Below are positions 9,841 to 17,249 of a stretch of DNA of 64,000 nucleotides, one piece after another. The translations under genes and the position numbers were made by a program. The stretch lies in NCBI RefSeq assembly GCF_003050965.1, contig NZ_QAOU01000004.1, positions 124,001 to 188,000 of the forward strand, written 5' to 3'. This stretch comes from Nitrosospira sp. Nsp2 (GTDB lineage Bacteria; Pseudomonadota; Gammaproteobacteria; Burkholderiales; Nitrosomonadaceae). Positions within the stretch are counted from its first letter, which is position 1. Every line of letters begins with the position of its first letter. The notes under the pieces were generated by a model. The model did not search any database. It was not told where the DNA came from and worked only from the letters and a program-made list of their open reading frames with translations.

Positions 9841-10899
9841 ATGACCGGATACCAATACACTCTGAAGCACCTGCTAACACGCCAATACCACTGGCTTGTC
9901 ACGGGAGTCGCCGGTTTTATCGGCTCAAATCTGCTGGAGGCCTTACTCAAGCTAAACCAGAAAGTGACAGGTCTCGATAATTTTTCAACCGGGCACAGTC
10001 ACAACCTGGGGCAGGTAAAGGAAGCGGTTGGGGAGGCGGCCTGGTCCAATTTCAGCTTCATTGAGGGGGATATTTGCGAGCTGGAAACTTGCCGGCAGGC
10101 ATGCAACGGTGTGGAGTATGTATTACACCAGGCCGCTCTCGGTTCCGTTCCACGATCGATACAAGACCCGATACGAACCAACGACAGCAACATTTCCGGT
10201 TTCCTGAACTTATTAGTGGCGGCGCGGGACGCTCCCGTACAGCGCTTCATATATGCGGCATCCAGTTCCACTTACGGCGATCATCCCGGTTTACCCAAGG
10301 TGGAGTCGGTTATCGGCCGGCCACTCTCGCCATATGCCGTAACCAAGTACGTCAATGAACTCTATGCCGAGGTATTTGGACGGTGCTACGACGTCGAGTC
10401 GGTCGGCTTGCGATATTTCAATGTCTTCGGTCCTCGTCAGGATCCGGATGGGGCCTATGCGGCAGTGATACCCCGCTGGATCGCTGCGCTCGTGCGCAAC
10501 CAGTCGGTATTCATAAACGGGGATGGTGAAACCAGCAGGGATTTCTGTTACATAGAAAATGTCGTTCAGGCCAATCTCCTTGCAGCTTTGGCGGAAAATC
10601 GCGAAGCGGTTAATCAGATCTACAATGTCGCGCTCAATGAACGCACGAGCCTGAATCAACTCTACGGCATGATCCGTGATTTGCTTTTAGACAAGTTTCC
10701 CGATCTGGTTAACCACAAGCCGCAGTACGTCGATTTTCGGGAGGGGGACGTCCGGCATTCCCAGGCTGATATTTCCAAGGCTCGCGGAATGCTGGGCTTC
10801 GAGCCGACTCATCGTATTGATCAAGGGCTTGAGCAGGCAATGGAATGGTATCTTTCTCATCTTGAGCCTGAAAAAGAAAAACCGGGAAAAACGGCCTGA
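9841..10899 (+). CDS. tviC: UDP-N-acetylhexosamine(uronate) 4-epimerase, TviC/WbpP type
   Basis: Extended SDR epimerase of 352 residues. It has the N-terminal extension of about 20 residues seen in TviC/WbpP before the [10 protein letters not shown] loop (21-30), the [10 protein letters not shown] segment (141-150) and the catalytic Y165-x3-K169. The phrase [12 protein letters not shown] is characteristic of this group. With the preceding dehydrogenase it should give UDP-GalNAcA, either by oxidation then epimerisation (TviB-TviC) or the reverse order (WbpP-WbpO). The gene is 15 bases from tviB and evidently co-transcribed. The start at 9841 fits the family length; the ribosome binding site is weak. 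Confidence 0.9.
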   Translation: MTGYQYTLKHLLTRQYHWLVTGVAGFIGSNLLEALLKLNQKVTGLDNFSTGHSHNLGQVKEAVGEAAWSNFSFIEGDICELETCRQACNGVEYVLHQAALGSVPRSIQDPIRTNDSNISGFLNLLVAARDAPVQRFIYAASSSTYGDHPGLPKVESVIGRPLSPYAVTKYVNELYAEVFGRCYDVESVGLRYFNVFGPRQDPDGAYAAVIPRWIAALVRNQSVFINGDGETSRDFCYIENVVQANLLAALAENREAVNQIYNVALNERTSLNQLYGMIRDLLLDKFPDLVNHKPQYVDFREGDVRHSQADISKARGMLGFEPTHRIDQGLEQAMEWYLSHLEPEKEKPGKTA

Positions 10900-10957
10900 T
10901 ACGACCGTACGCCCCTGATAGAAGTCGCGATTTTAAGAAGTAAGGCGGTCCTTCAGG

Positions 10958-11590
10958 TCAATCATCCCATTTTCCAGCCTGGATCAACTGGTTTTTCAGG
11001 CCGGGTAACGGAAAACCCAGGTCGTACGCTTTTTTCGCATAAGTTTTAGCCTGCGCATAATCTTTCTTTTTCATATAGAGCAGGCCAAGATTGTAATTAA
11101 TGGTTGGGTCTTCCGGTTGGAGATCGACGGCCACGCGGTATTGCTCGGTAGCTCTGTCAGTTTGCGCGGCTTGTAGAAGATAAGTTGCGTATACCATGCG
11201 TACCATGGCGTCGTTGGGTTTGAACCGGATAGCACGATCAAAAAAACACTCGATGGAAAATTGCGCGCCTTTCGGTTTCAGCGTCTTTTCCCGCTGGGCC
11301 AGTTTTCCCATCGCAGCCAGTGCCCGGTGGTGATTGGGGAACATCAGCAGCGTGTAGTTCAAGTCAGCCCCGATTGTCCCGGTAGCGCCCGCGCGTAAAT
11401 TTTCCACATCGGAAGTGAAATGGAATGCCTCGACTGTCGCAAGCATCTTCTTGTCTTCCGAATTGGTGTAGTCGTAGATTTGAGTCCCAGGGGCCGCCAG
11501 ATTACCGCAATGGGGAGGAACCTCTCGTGCATGAAGATCCGCTGCGCCAGTCATAATTATTAAAACCGCAATGCCGAATATGTTTCTCAT
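10958..11590 (-). CDS. secreted TPR-repeat protein
   Basis: A 210-residue protein with a cleavable-looking signal peptide (hydrophobic residues 4-16, probable cleavage after DLHA, about residue 21). Tetratricopeptide-like units follow, clearest at residues 130-195 (FKPNDAMVRMVYATYLL, LQPEDPTINYNLGLLYM). It is therefore periplasmic and likely a protein-interaction module. It has a strong ribosome binding site (GAGGAGG, five bases before ATG). It converges on tviC and is followed, in its own direction, by no other gene. It is separated by 75 bases from the exosortase-associated hydrolase operon on the same strand and may be its last member. No specific function is recognised. Confidence 0.75.
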   Translation of the reverse strand: MRNIFGIAVLIIMTGAADLHAREVPPHCGNLAAPGTQIYDYTNSEDKKMLATVEAFHFTSDVENLRAGATGTIGADLNYTLLMFPNHHRALAAMGKLAQREKTLKPKGAQFSIECFFDRAIRFKPNDAMVRMVYATYLLQAAQTDRATEQYRVAVDLQPEDPTINYNLGLLYMKKKDYAQAKTYAKKAYDLGFPLPGLKNQLIQAGKWDD

Positions 11591-11665
11591 ATAACCTCCT
11601 CATCACAGAACAGTCTGCCTCGACAATTCAATTAAGGGAGCTCCGAGTAGTTGTTAAAGGTCAAA

Positions 11666-12598
11666 TCACCAGGAGCGAATCCAGTTCCTGGTTATGTCGG
11701 CCACCTGGTCACGCCAGAGACGACGTGAAAATGTATGATCGGCTTCAGGTAAATTATGCCGGGATACGCGTGGAGCAGCGAGTAAGCGTTGCCAGCCAGG
11801 CGAGGCGCTAACGAGATCGGAGAACTCTTGGGCAGTGAGATCATTGCCGCTGATGATCAAAAGTATTTTTCCATTGAAGCGGCGGAGCCCGTCGAGCATC
11901 CGGTCGGGGAGGTTAGCTGGATCACACGATTCGCCAGTGCGCGCAGGTTCTTTCTGTCCGTGTTCGTTCGCTCTTCTTCCCGCTGCAGCTCGAGCGATCG
12001 TCCGGGTAAAAGAACGCGTGGCGGTCGAGTAATCAAACCGACCGCTCAACACCTTGCCCCAAAATCCCTTGTTAAAAAAACGCGTAAGGTAATAATGCTT
12101 CAGATAGGCTTTTGCCTCGCCTTGTTCCGTTCTTACCCACGGGTTCAACAGTACCAGCCCCGTTACGCGCGGGTCCCGGTGTGCATAGAAAAGCGCAGCC
12201 GATGCTGCATCGCATAATCCCCAGATAACCAGCTCATCAAGAGCGGGCAACTCCTGCAGAAACCTGTCGATGGCGCAATGCAGGTCATCCTCCAGCCGTT
12301 CAAAATCCCGCGGGTCGCCCTCGCTATCACCCATTCCGCGGCAATCAAAACGAAAAACGGGAATGCCGTCGGCGGCCAGGTTGCGCGCAAGCAAGGTAAA
12401 CTGGCGGTGGCTTCCAACTCGATATTGCGGGCCGCCCACCAGTATCAGTACGCCCCTGGAACCGATCTGCTCAGGCAGGCTGATCATTCCATACAGCCAC
12501 GCGTCGTTACACTCAACGACCAGAGGGCGTTCCTCTACATTTGTATCAGGTAGCAATGACATTTGTGGTGGCTGACACGAGCTGGGGACACTCGGCAA
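11666..12598 (-). CDS. alpha/beta hydrolase, exosortase A system-associated hydrolase 1
   Basis: Alpha/beta hydrolase of about 310 residues matching the hydrolase-1 family found beside exosortase A loci. The nucleophile elbow reads GLCDAAS with Cys at position 129 instead of Ser, and a late EADHTFS supplies the His; a Cys-based thioesterase-like activity is a reasonable guess. The longest frame starts at a TTG (12598) that directly abuts an AGGAGA sequence, too close for normal initiation. The ATG at 12562 (298 residues) is the other choice but lacks an obvious ribosome binding site. It overlaps the 3' end of hydrolase 2 by 53 bases from the TTG start (17 from the ATG), so the two are translated from one mRNA. 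Confidence 0.85.
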   Translation of the reverse strand: MPSVPSSCQPPQMSLLPDTNVEERPLVVECNDAWLYGMISLPEQIGSRGVLILVGGPQYRVGSHRQFTLLARNLAADGIPVFRFDCRGMGDSEGDPRDFERLEDDLHCAIDRFLQELPALDELVIWGLCDAASAALFYAHRDPRVTGLVLLNPWVRTEQGEAKAYLKHYYLTRFFNKGFWGKVLSGRFDYSTATRSFTRTIARAAAGRRANEHGQKEPARTGESCDPANLPDRMLDGLRRFNGKILLIISGNDLTAQEFSDLVSASPGWQRLLAAPRVSRHNLPEADHTFSRRLWRDQVADITRNWIRSW

Positions 12599-13391
12599 TC
12601 TCCTGTGTTGCCCAAAACGGCAAACAAGGCACGAGGTGAAGGAATAGTTGAACTTCGCTTTGCTTCCAGGCGCCTACCACTTTTGATCCGGCAGGGGTCA
12701 TGGTGCGCCCGGGCTCGGCCACGATCTCGAACCAGTGGACCGGGCTGTTCTTTACCACTAGTTCCGCCGCTTTTAGGCTGTCAATTGCACCCGCAAGGTC
12801 GGGTGCGAGTTCATAGCCGGCCACCTCGAGTGGCATCCCCGCTTTCAGGCTAGCGCGCAAGGCGCTGGTTCCGCCAGTCTTGTCTCGATCCCCGGCCAGC
12901 ATTTCACTAGCCAACCTCAACCGCAGAAACTGGGTCAGGAACGCCTCTCCACTGATGACTGGTTGCCATAGAATAATCTGGGCGACTTTTTTTTTTGCGC
13001 TCCTCGCAAAATCAAGCGCGAGCAGCGCGCCCAGGCGCAGGCCCCAAAGACTGACGGGTGTCGAAACGCGCTCTTCGAGCCATGTCCTGGCAACGGCCAG
13101 GTCCTGCTTCCATATCTCCCAGCGCGCATCCGAGAAGTCGCCGCTGCTATCCCCACAGCCGAAAAGGTCTATCTGCAATACGCCAAACCCCATGGCAGCA
13201 AAAGCTCTTGCCTGCAACGCAGCCATTCGCCGCGACTTGTTCATCTCCTCCCCAAAGGGATGAACGTATATGAACGCTCCCCGGCACTCCTTTTCCGCAT
13301 GAGGCGCATGGTAGAGGCAGAAACGTCTCCCGCAGTCGGTCCGCAGAAAAAAAGGCTCAGCAGGAACGTTGCGCGGAGATAACTTTTTCAT
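12546..13391 (-). CDS. alpha/beta hydrolase-like protein, exosortase A system-associated hydrolase 2
   Basis: A 281-residue alpha/beta hydrolase-fold protein of the hydrolase-2 family of exosortase A loci. The oxyanion-side motif YVHPFGEEMNKSRR (42-55) and the GCGDSSG segment (78-84) are present, but the position of the nucleophile reads GLRLG (117-121), with Arg instead of Ser, Cys or Asp. It may therefore be non-catalytic or use other chemistry. It starts within the last bases of the acyl carrier protein gene (ATGA overlap at 13388-13391), which suggests a partner role with the carrier protein. Confidence 0.87.
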   Translation of the reverse strand: MKKLSPRNVPAEPFFLRTDCGRRFCLYHAPHAEKECRGAFIYVHPFGEEMNKSRRMAALQARAFAAMGFGVLQIDLFGCGDSSGDFSDARWEIWKQDLAVARTWLEERVSTPVSLWGLRLGALLALDFARSAKKKVAQIILWQPVISGEAFLTQFLRLRLASEMLAGDRDKTGGTSALRASLKAGMPLEVAGYELAPDLAGAIDSLKAAELVVKNSPVHWFEIVAEPGRTMTPAGSKVVGAWKQSEVQLFLHLVPCLPFWATQEIAECPQLVSATTNVIAT

Positions 13392-13639
13392 TCAGCCAAT
13401 TTTTGCTCAACAAAACCGGTGAGGCTGCCTACCGTTTCGAAAGTTTGCGCGCTGATTTCGTCATCGTCCACAGTGATGCCGAAGTGATCTTCCAAAGCAG
13501 TAATTACGTTTACCACTGCCATCGAATCCAGTTCCGGAATACTACCCAACAAGTCAGAGTCTGCCGAAAGCGAGTTCTTCCGTTCGCCGAGGCTTAACAC
13601 ATCGGCCAGTATATTTGTTACTTCTTGAAGATGCTGCAT
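13388..13639 (-). CDS. acyl carrier protein of the exosortase A cluster
   Basis: An 83-residue acyl carrier protein. The 4'-phosphopantetheine attachment site is S39 in ELDSMAVVNV, with the usual helix-II pattern after it and an acidic C-terminal half (VDDDEIS). The frame is open further upstream to 13792, but that part overlaps the preceding gene and has no carrier-protein character; the ATG at 13639 gives the family length. The carrier sits two bases after the GNAT-like gene and overlaps hydrolase 2, so all four genes form one operon. A specialised acyl or aminoacyl group is presumably carried for polymer modification; which one is unknown. Confidence 0.9.
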   Translation of the reverse strand: MQHLQEVTNILADVLSLGERKNSLSADSDLLGSIPELDSMAVVNVITALEDHFGITVDDDEISAQTFETVGSLTGFVEQKLAE

Positions 13640-13641
13640 GA

Positions 13642-14412
13642 TTACTCCATGGTGGTTTTGTCTTTCTCGGCACCGGGTATATGCCCCAGGCCCTGGGTAT
13701 TCAGCCGAAACTCCGGAAATGAACCGGAATGTGTGGATAGGTGAAAATAGGGATATACAGAGGCCAGCGTTATCTGCCACGGGCCGGCACAAAAAAAGAT
13801 GGCGCTACCCAGCGATGTGGTCCCCAGTCGCGCATGGGCGCCAAGCGAACCCGCGTTAAAGGCCGAAATTCGGCTACACGACCACGAAACCTCGTGTTCC
13901 CGCAGGAATCGATTCGCTTCATCCCATAAGCGGGGAAAAGTAAATCCCAAACGGAAGTCGGGATCGACGTACACGTCGAAATCCCAGGCTGTGCTTCCCT
14001 CAGGAAGCGGTATGTAGCGAGCGCGTACTTCATCCTCCTGATAACTGCCCAGTAACAGCCAAAGGAAGCCCATAAATTGCGCTTCCTTAGAGGCGACCAG
14101 GCACTGCGCTCCTTGCGCAAACCGAGCCTGGATCGCTGCAGCGGGCCTCGGAAATTGTCCGATAATCTCATCCTTTTCATGGATCAGCCTGACCTCAATA
14201 TTCCTTCCCCTGCGCGGCGGGAGCAAGGGAGTTTGGCCCACGGGCTGCGCGACCAGGTGATACTTATATAACCGCAGGCCTCCGTTCGAGACCATGACGA
14301 AAAATTTGTTGAGTATGAAAAGGCTGACATTGAACCAGCCCCACTGCCGCACCATTTCATAAAACTCATTTTTTCGTTGCGTTATCGATGCCATTGCGTT
14401 TATGAGGCGCAT
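13642..14412 (-). CDS. GNAT-like acyltransferase of the exosortase A cluster
   Basis: A 256-residue protein that resembles the PEP-CTERM/exosortase system-associated GNAT-type acyltransferases. The first 50 residues are hydrophobic/aromatic (WGWFNVSLFILNKFFVMVSNGG), possibly a membrane-surface anchor. The middle has alternating strands and helices, including ECH-free CoA-fold-like stretches such as ARYIPLPEG and DFDVYVDPDFR. It is the first gene of the GNAT-ACP-hydrolase 2-hydrolase 1 operon. An acyl transfer from the adjacent carrier protein to a sugar or protein is the natural hypothesis. Assignment rests on context as much as on motifs. Confidence 0.65.
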   Translation of the reverse strand: MRLINAMASITQRKNEFYEMVRQWGWFNVSLFILNKFFVMVSNGGLRLYKYHLVAQPVGQTPLLPPRRGRNIEVRLIHEKDEIIGQFPRPAAAIQARFAQGAQCLVASKEAQFMGFLWLLLGSYQEDEVRARYIPLPEGSTAWDFDVYVDPDFRLGFTFPRLWDEANRFLREHEVSWSCSRISAFNAGSLGAHARLGTTSLGSAIFFCAGPWQITLASVYPYFHLSTHSGSFPEFRLNTQGLGHIPGAEKDKTTME

Positions 14413-14996
14413 TGATCAGCCCCGGATTTAGTGCGGTGGCTACAAGGGCGGATAGTTTAATCCGAACCAGTCCGGTTGCCCAACTGTTGTTGCGGGAATG
14501 GCTGAACCGCTCCTCCCCTTCTTCCAAGACCTAAAACTTGAAGCGTTAGAGCCGAGTTGAGCCAACTTTCTCCGGCCGCCCCACGCTGGGGCGCCAAAAC
14601 ACGGCATCTTACTATAAGTGTTCAAAGGGATGAGTTTCAAGTAACACGCCGTCAGTACGAGCGATTGGTTTTGAGGCTGTACTTCAGTCCAATTGGAACG
14701 GCATGAAAACTCGGTAACATGGCGAGCGGAAGTGCCTATCGATTACCGGCTAGCGGGCGCTGGTGCTCGGCAGGATACTGGCTTTGATTTTAAAGGCACT
14801 TCCCTGTACGCTTCACCTATAGTTAACCTCAGCAACAATTTCCTGGCAGGCTTGCCGCAGGGGGCAATGCCTGCGAGGTAAAGCAACTTCGTGCCCGTAC
14901 TCAAGCGCCGCAGCGTGGCGTAACCGACGGGAGCGTGCGGTGAGGGGAGCTATGTTCGGGTATTAAAAGATGACAACCATTTGTTACGGAAAAAAC
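14413..14996. other. divergent intergenic region, acyltransferase operon / PEP-CTERM gene
   Basis: About 580 bases without a supportable gene. It separates the leftward GNAT-ACP-hydrolase operon from the rightward PEP-CTERM gene and must contain both promoters. The only clear structure is the hairpin at 14846-14874. I found no convincing sigma-70 pair; two GG-N10-GC matches (near 14767 and 14845) are too poor for a sigma-54 call. Confidence 0.55.
14846..14874 (+). promoter_or_regulatory. stable hairpin in the leader of the PEP-CTERM gene
   Basis: GCAGGC-TTGCC (14846-14856) pairs with GGCAA-T-GCCTGC (14863-14874): eleven base pairs with a single bulged T and a six-base loop. No T run follows, so it is not a standard terminator. 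It lies about 120 bases before the ATG at 14997 and may stabilise the mRNA or serve as a protein or sRNA site. Confidence 0.4.
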
Positions 14997-16517
14997 ATGA
15001 AAAAAATTAATTTTAGTGTCGTGAGAGAGAATGCAAACCCTGCTGTTAACAAGAGAAAACTGCGCGCCTCGCACTTTGCGCTCGCTTCCTTCCTGATGAT
15101 CGGCTCCTGCCCCGGCTTGGTGGCCCAGGCTCACGCCGATTCCTTCGAACGCTTGTCTTCGCTGCTGGCGGCCACACCCGAGGGCGGCTGGGTCAAGGCC
15201 AGCACTGGTCTTTTTTGGGATGCATGGCCGACCGGGGCCGATGCGGTGCCGGGACAGTACGGCTGGCCCGGAGCCGTCGTTCGGGCGTGGAGCTCTTTTG
15301 CCTGGGACTCGAGTCGCGGCGACTTGATGCTCTGGGGCGGCGGTCACGCTAATTACACCGGGAATGAAATGTATGTGTGGGACGGCGTGACAGGTGCGTG
15401 GGGACGCGGCTCCCTGCCAAGCCGGACGGATGCCCAAGGCATGGTCCTTGGCGGCACGGCGCCCCAGTCGGCACATACCTACGACAATAGTATCTATCTC
15501 CCGGTCAACGACATGTTCCTGACATTTGGAGGAGCCGCCAGCGGCACCGGCAGCGTTTTTCGGACGACGGAAGACGGTAACATAAGACGCGCGGGACCGT
15601 ATTTGTGGGATCCGGCGAAGGCCGACGCAAACAAGGTCGGGGGTACACTCGATTCGGGCTGGAATACGGCCAATCCAGCGCAGAACGGGGATATGTGGAT
15701 CGATCGCCAAGGGCAATGGACTGGCACTGAAGCCCCGGGGTATATCAACGGAACTACAGCCTATCGTACGGAAAATGGGAAGGACGTGGTCTACCTTACC
15801 GCGGACGCGAATGCATCAGGGTTTGCCTCGCTTTATCGTTATACGCTCGGCGATGTAAGGAATGGCGGGAAAGATACCTGGGAGCAAATCGGGATCGCGC
15901 GTAATACAGCGGGATACCAGGGCGCCGCCACGCTTGATACTGACCACAACCTTTACATCAAAACGGCTGCCGTCACTGGACCTTACACTTCCGATCTCAC
16001 GATATGGGATCTGGACAGGGCAAACGCCAACAATCCTTCGGCAAATCAGGATATCGGAATTAACCTGGTTAACCAGGATGGGAGCGACTTTAAAATCCAT
16101 TCGTGGTACGGCATTGCGTATGACCCCAACAATGACACCATCGTCCTTTGGGATGGCAATACCACCGGTTCGGTGTGGTCGGCCCATGTCCTTACCGACG
16201 CGAATGGGAATATCGGCTCCAACACTACCTGGACTGTTTCAGAGATCGAAAGCTCAACTCTGGCGCATCCTAACGGGAGCTTTGTGACCGGCGTCCTCGG
16301 CAAGTGGCAGTATGACAGCCACCTTGGCGCATTCGTTGCCCTGGATGAATTTGCCCCTACCAACAGTGGCGCCTGGGACACCGGCGTGTGGCTTTATAAG
16401 CCCATGAGCGCCTTGAACGCGCCAGCTGTGCCCGAACCGGAAACATATGCAATGTTCCTTGCCGGACTCGCTATCATCGGAGGGATCATCCGCCGGCGCG
16501 GAGTGCGACTGTCCTAA
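14997..16517 (+). CDS. PEP-CTERM sorting domain protein with kelch-like repeats
   Basis: A 506-residue exported protein. Residues 1-40 form a signal peptide (hydrophobic FALASFLMIG, then AHADS). The C-terminus is a full PEP-CTERM tail: VPEPETYAMFLAGL, a hydrophobic span, and RRRG, the signal cut and anchored by exosortase. The body carries repeated Trp/Gly-rich blade-like segments (LMLWGGGHANYTG, MYVWDGVTGAWGRG, TIVLWDGNTTGSVW), suggesting a kelch or galactose-oxidase-type beta-propeller. I chose the ATG at 14997 (ACGGA ribosome binding site seven bases before) over 14970 because it begins the basic signal region. Likely an extracellular matrix or envelope protein; its ligand is unknown. Confidence 0.88.
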   Translation: MKKINFSVVRENANPAVNKRKLRASHFALASFLMIGSCPGLVAQAHADSFERLSSLLAATPEGGWVKASTGLFWDAWPTGADAVPGQYGWPGAVVRAWSSFAWDSSRGDLMLWGGGHANYTGNEMYVWDGVTGAWGRGSLPSRTDAQGMVLGGTAPQSAHTYDNSIYLPVNDMFLTFGGAASGTGSVFRTTEDGNIRRAGPYLWDPAKADANKVGGTLDSGWNTANPAQNGDMWIDRQGQWTGTEAPGYINGTTAYRTENGKDVVYLTADANASGFASLYRYTLGDVRNGGKDTWEQIGIARNTAGYQGAATLDTDHNLYIKTAAVTGPYTSDLTIWDLDRANANNPSANQDIGINLVNQDGSDFKIHSWYGIAYDPNNDTIVLWDGNTTGSVWSAHVLTDANGNIGSNTTWTVSEIESSTLAHPNGSFVTGVLGKWQYDSHLGAFVALDEFAPTNSGAWDTGVWLYKPMSALNAPAVPEPETYAMFLAGLAIIGGIIRRRGVRLS

Positions 16518-16552
16518 CGGACAGACGCCTTAAACGGTCGCTATGCAGGGGA

Positions 16553-16583
16553 GCGGAGAGAACGCCTACCGGCTTTTCTCCGC
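16553..16583 (+). terminator. rho-independent terminator after the PEP-CTERM gene
   Basis: GCGGAGAGAA (16553-16562) pairs with TTTTCTCCGC (16574-16583), ten pairs with one G-U; a T-rich stretch follows (TTCATTTGTTTTAATT). It lies 36 bases after the stop codon. A smaller perfect hairpin, CTGTCC-taac-GGACAG at 16509-16524, encloses the stop codon itself. Confidence 0.65.
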
Positions 16584-17249
16584 AGCTTCATTTGTTTTAA
16601 TTCCATATTTTAGATTTGCTTGAACGGGATGAATCACGGTATTCCCGCAGTCTGTCGCGCCGAGCGCGGCAATCGAGTCGCAAACCGGCGGCCCGGGTAG
16701 GTTTTATAACAATCTCATCATTGGTGCGAGCCCGGCAGCCGGTTTCGTCCCTTGCAGATTACCTCGCGCGGAGCGTGAGGGAACCGAGCGTCACGCGCTG
16801 TCTTTCAGGGTTCAATTAGTCGGTACGAATAGCCCCGGGCTACGCGTTTTCTCGCAGATGCGAAAATTGCGCAAGTGGAGTTCAAGCCACGGTTTGCCCG
16901 AGTTCATCAACTTATGCTGGGCATAGGCAACTTAGCCGGTTTAGAGGAGGCAGGACGACTGCAACATGGCGTTATGCTATATTAGCAAACTCATGCTTGT
17001 CCAGATTATTCCCCTGATCGAACGTTGTCAGTCATGGGTACTATTCGGTAGGGATCACGCTCGGTCAAGTTGATCCCCTTCCGGGATTGACCAGTTTAGG
17101 AAAACGGTAAATGAGCGGCCTTTGTCCAGGGTACGCTCGCTTCCAGTACCCGCTCTGTCCTCCGGGATATCAAAAACGGAAACCCCTTCAGTAAGCCTCG
17201 ATAGGCCGCCGCCTTAAAAATCCAGAGCAACGAACTAAAGAATAAGTTT
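16584..17249. other. long intergenic region before the GT2-GtrA gene
   Basis: Over 650 bases with no supportable gene; short frames inside it are Arg/Ser-rich and look random. It holds the overlapping inverted repeats at 17051-17092, listed separately. The stretch around 16968-16985 (GTTATGCTATATTAGC) has -10-like sequences without a clear -35. No tRNA-like cloverleaf was seen. Confidence 0.5.
17051..17092 (+). promoter_or_regulatory. mutually exclusive hairpins in the leader of the GT2-GtrA gene
   Basis: GGGATCA (17051-17057) pairs perfectly with TGATCCC (17071-17077). The second arm also belongs to another stem: GGTCA (17063-17067) plus ATCCC (17073-17077) with GGGAT-TGACC (17083-17092). 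Only one can form at a time, the logic of an antiterminator/attenuator or riboswitch expression platform. There is no T run right after the second stem. Confidence 0.35.

Noticed and set aside
14764-14860. Possible sigma-54 promoter before the PEP-CTERM gene
   Set aside because: GG-N10-GC spacing occurs twice, but the surrounding bases match the TGGCAC/TTGCA consensus poorly.
14901-15716. 271-codon reverse frame
   Set aside because: Antisense to the PEP-CTERM gene, which has signal peptide, repeats and sorting tail.
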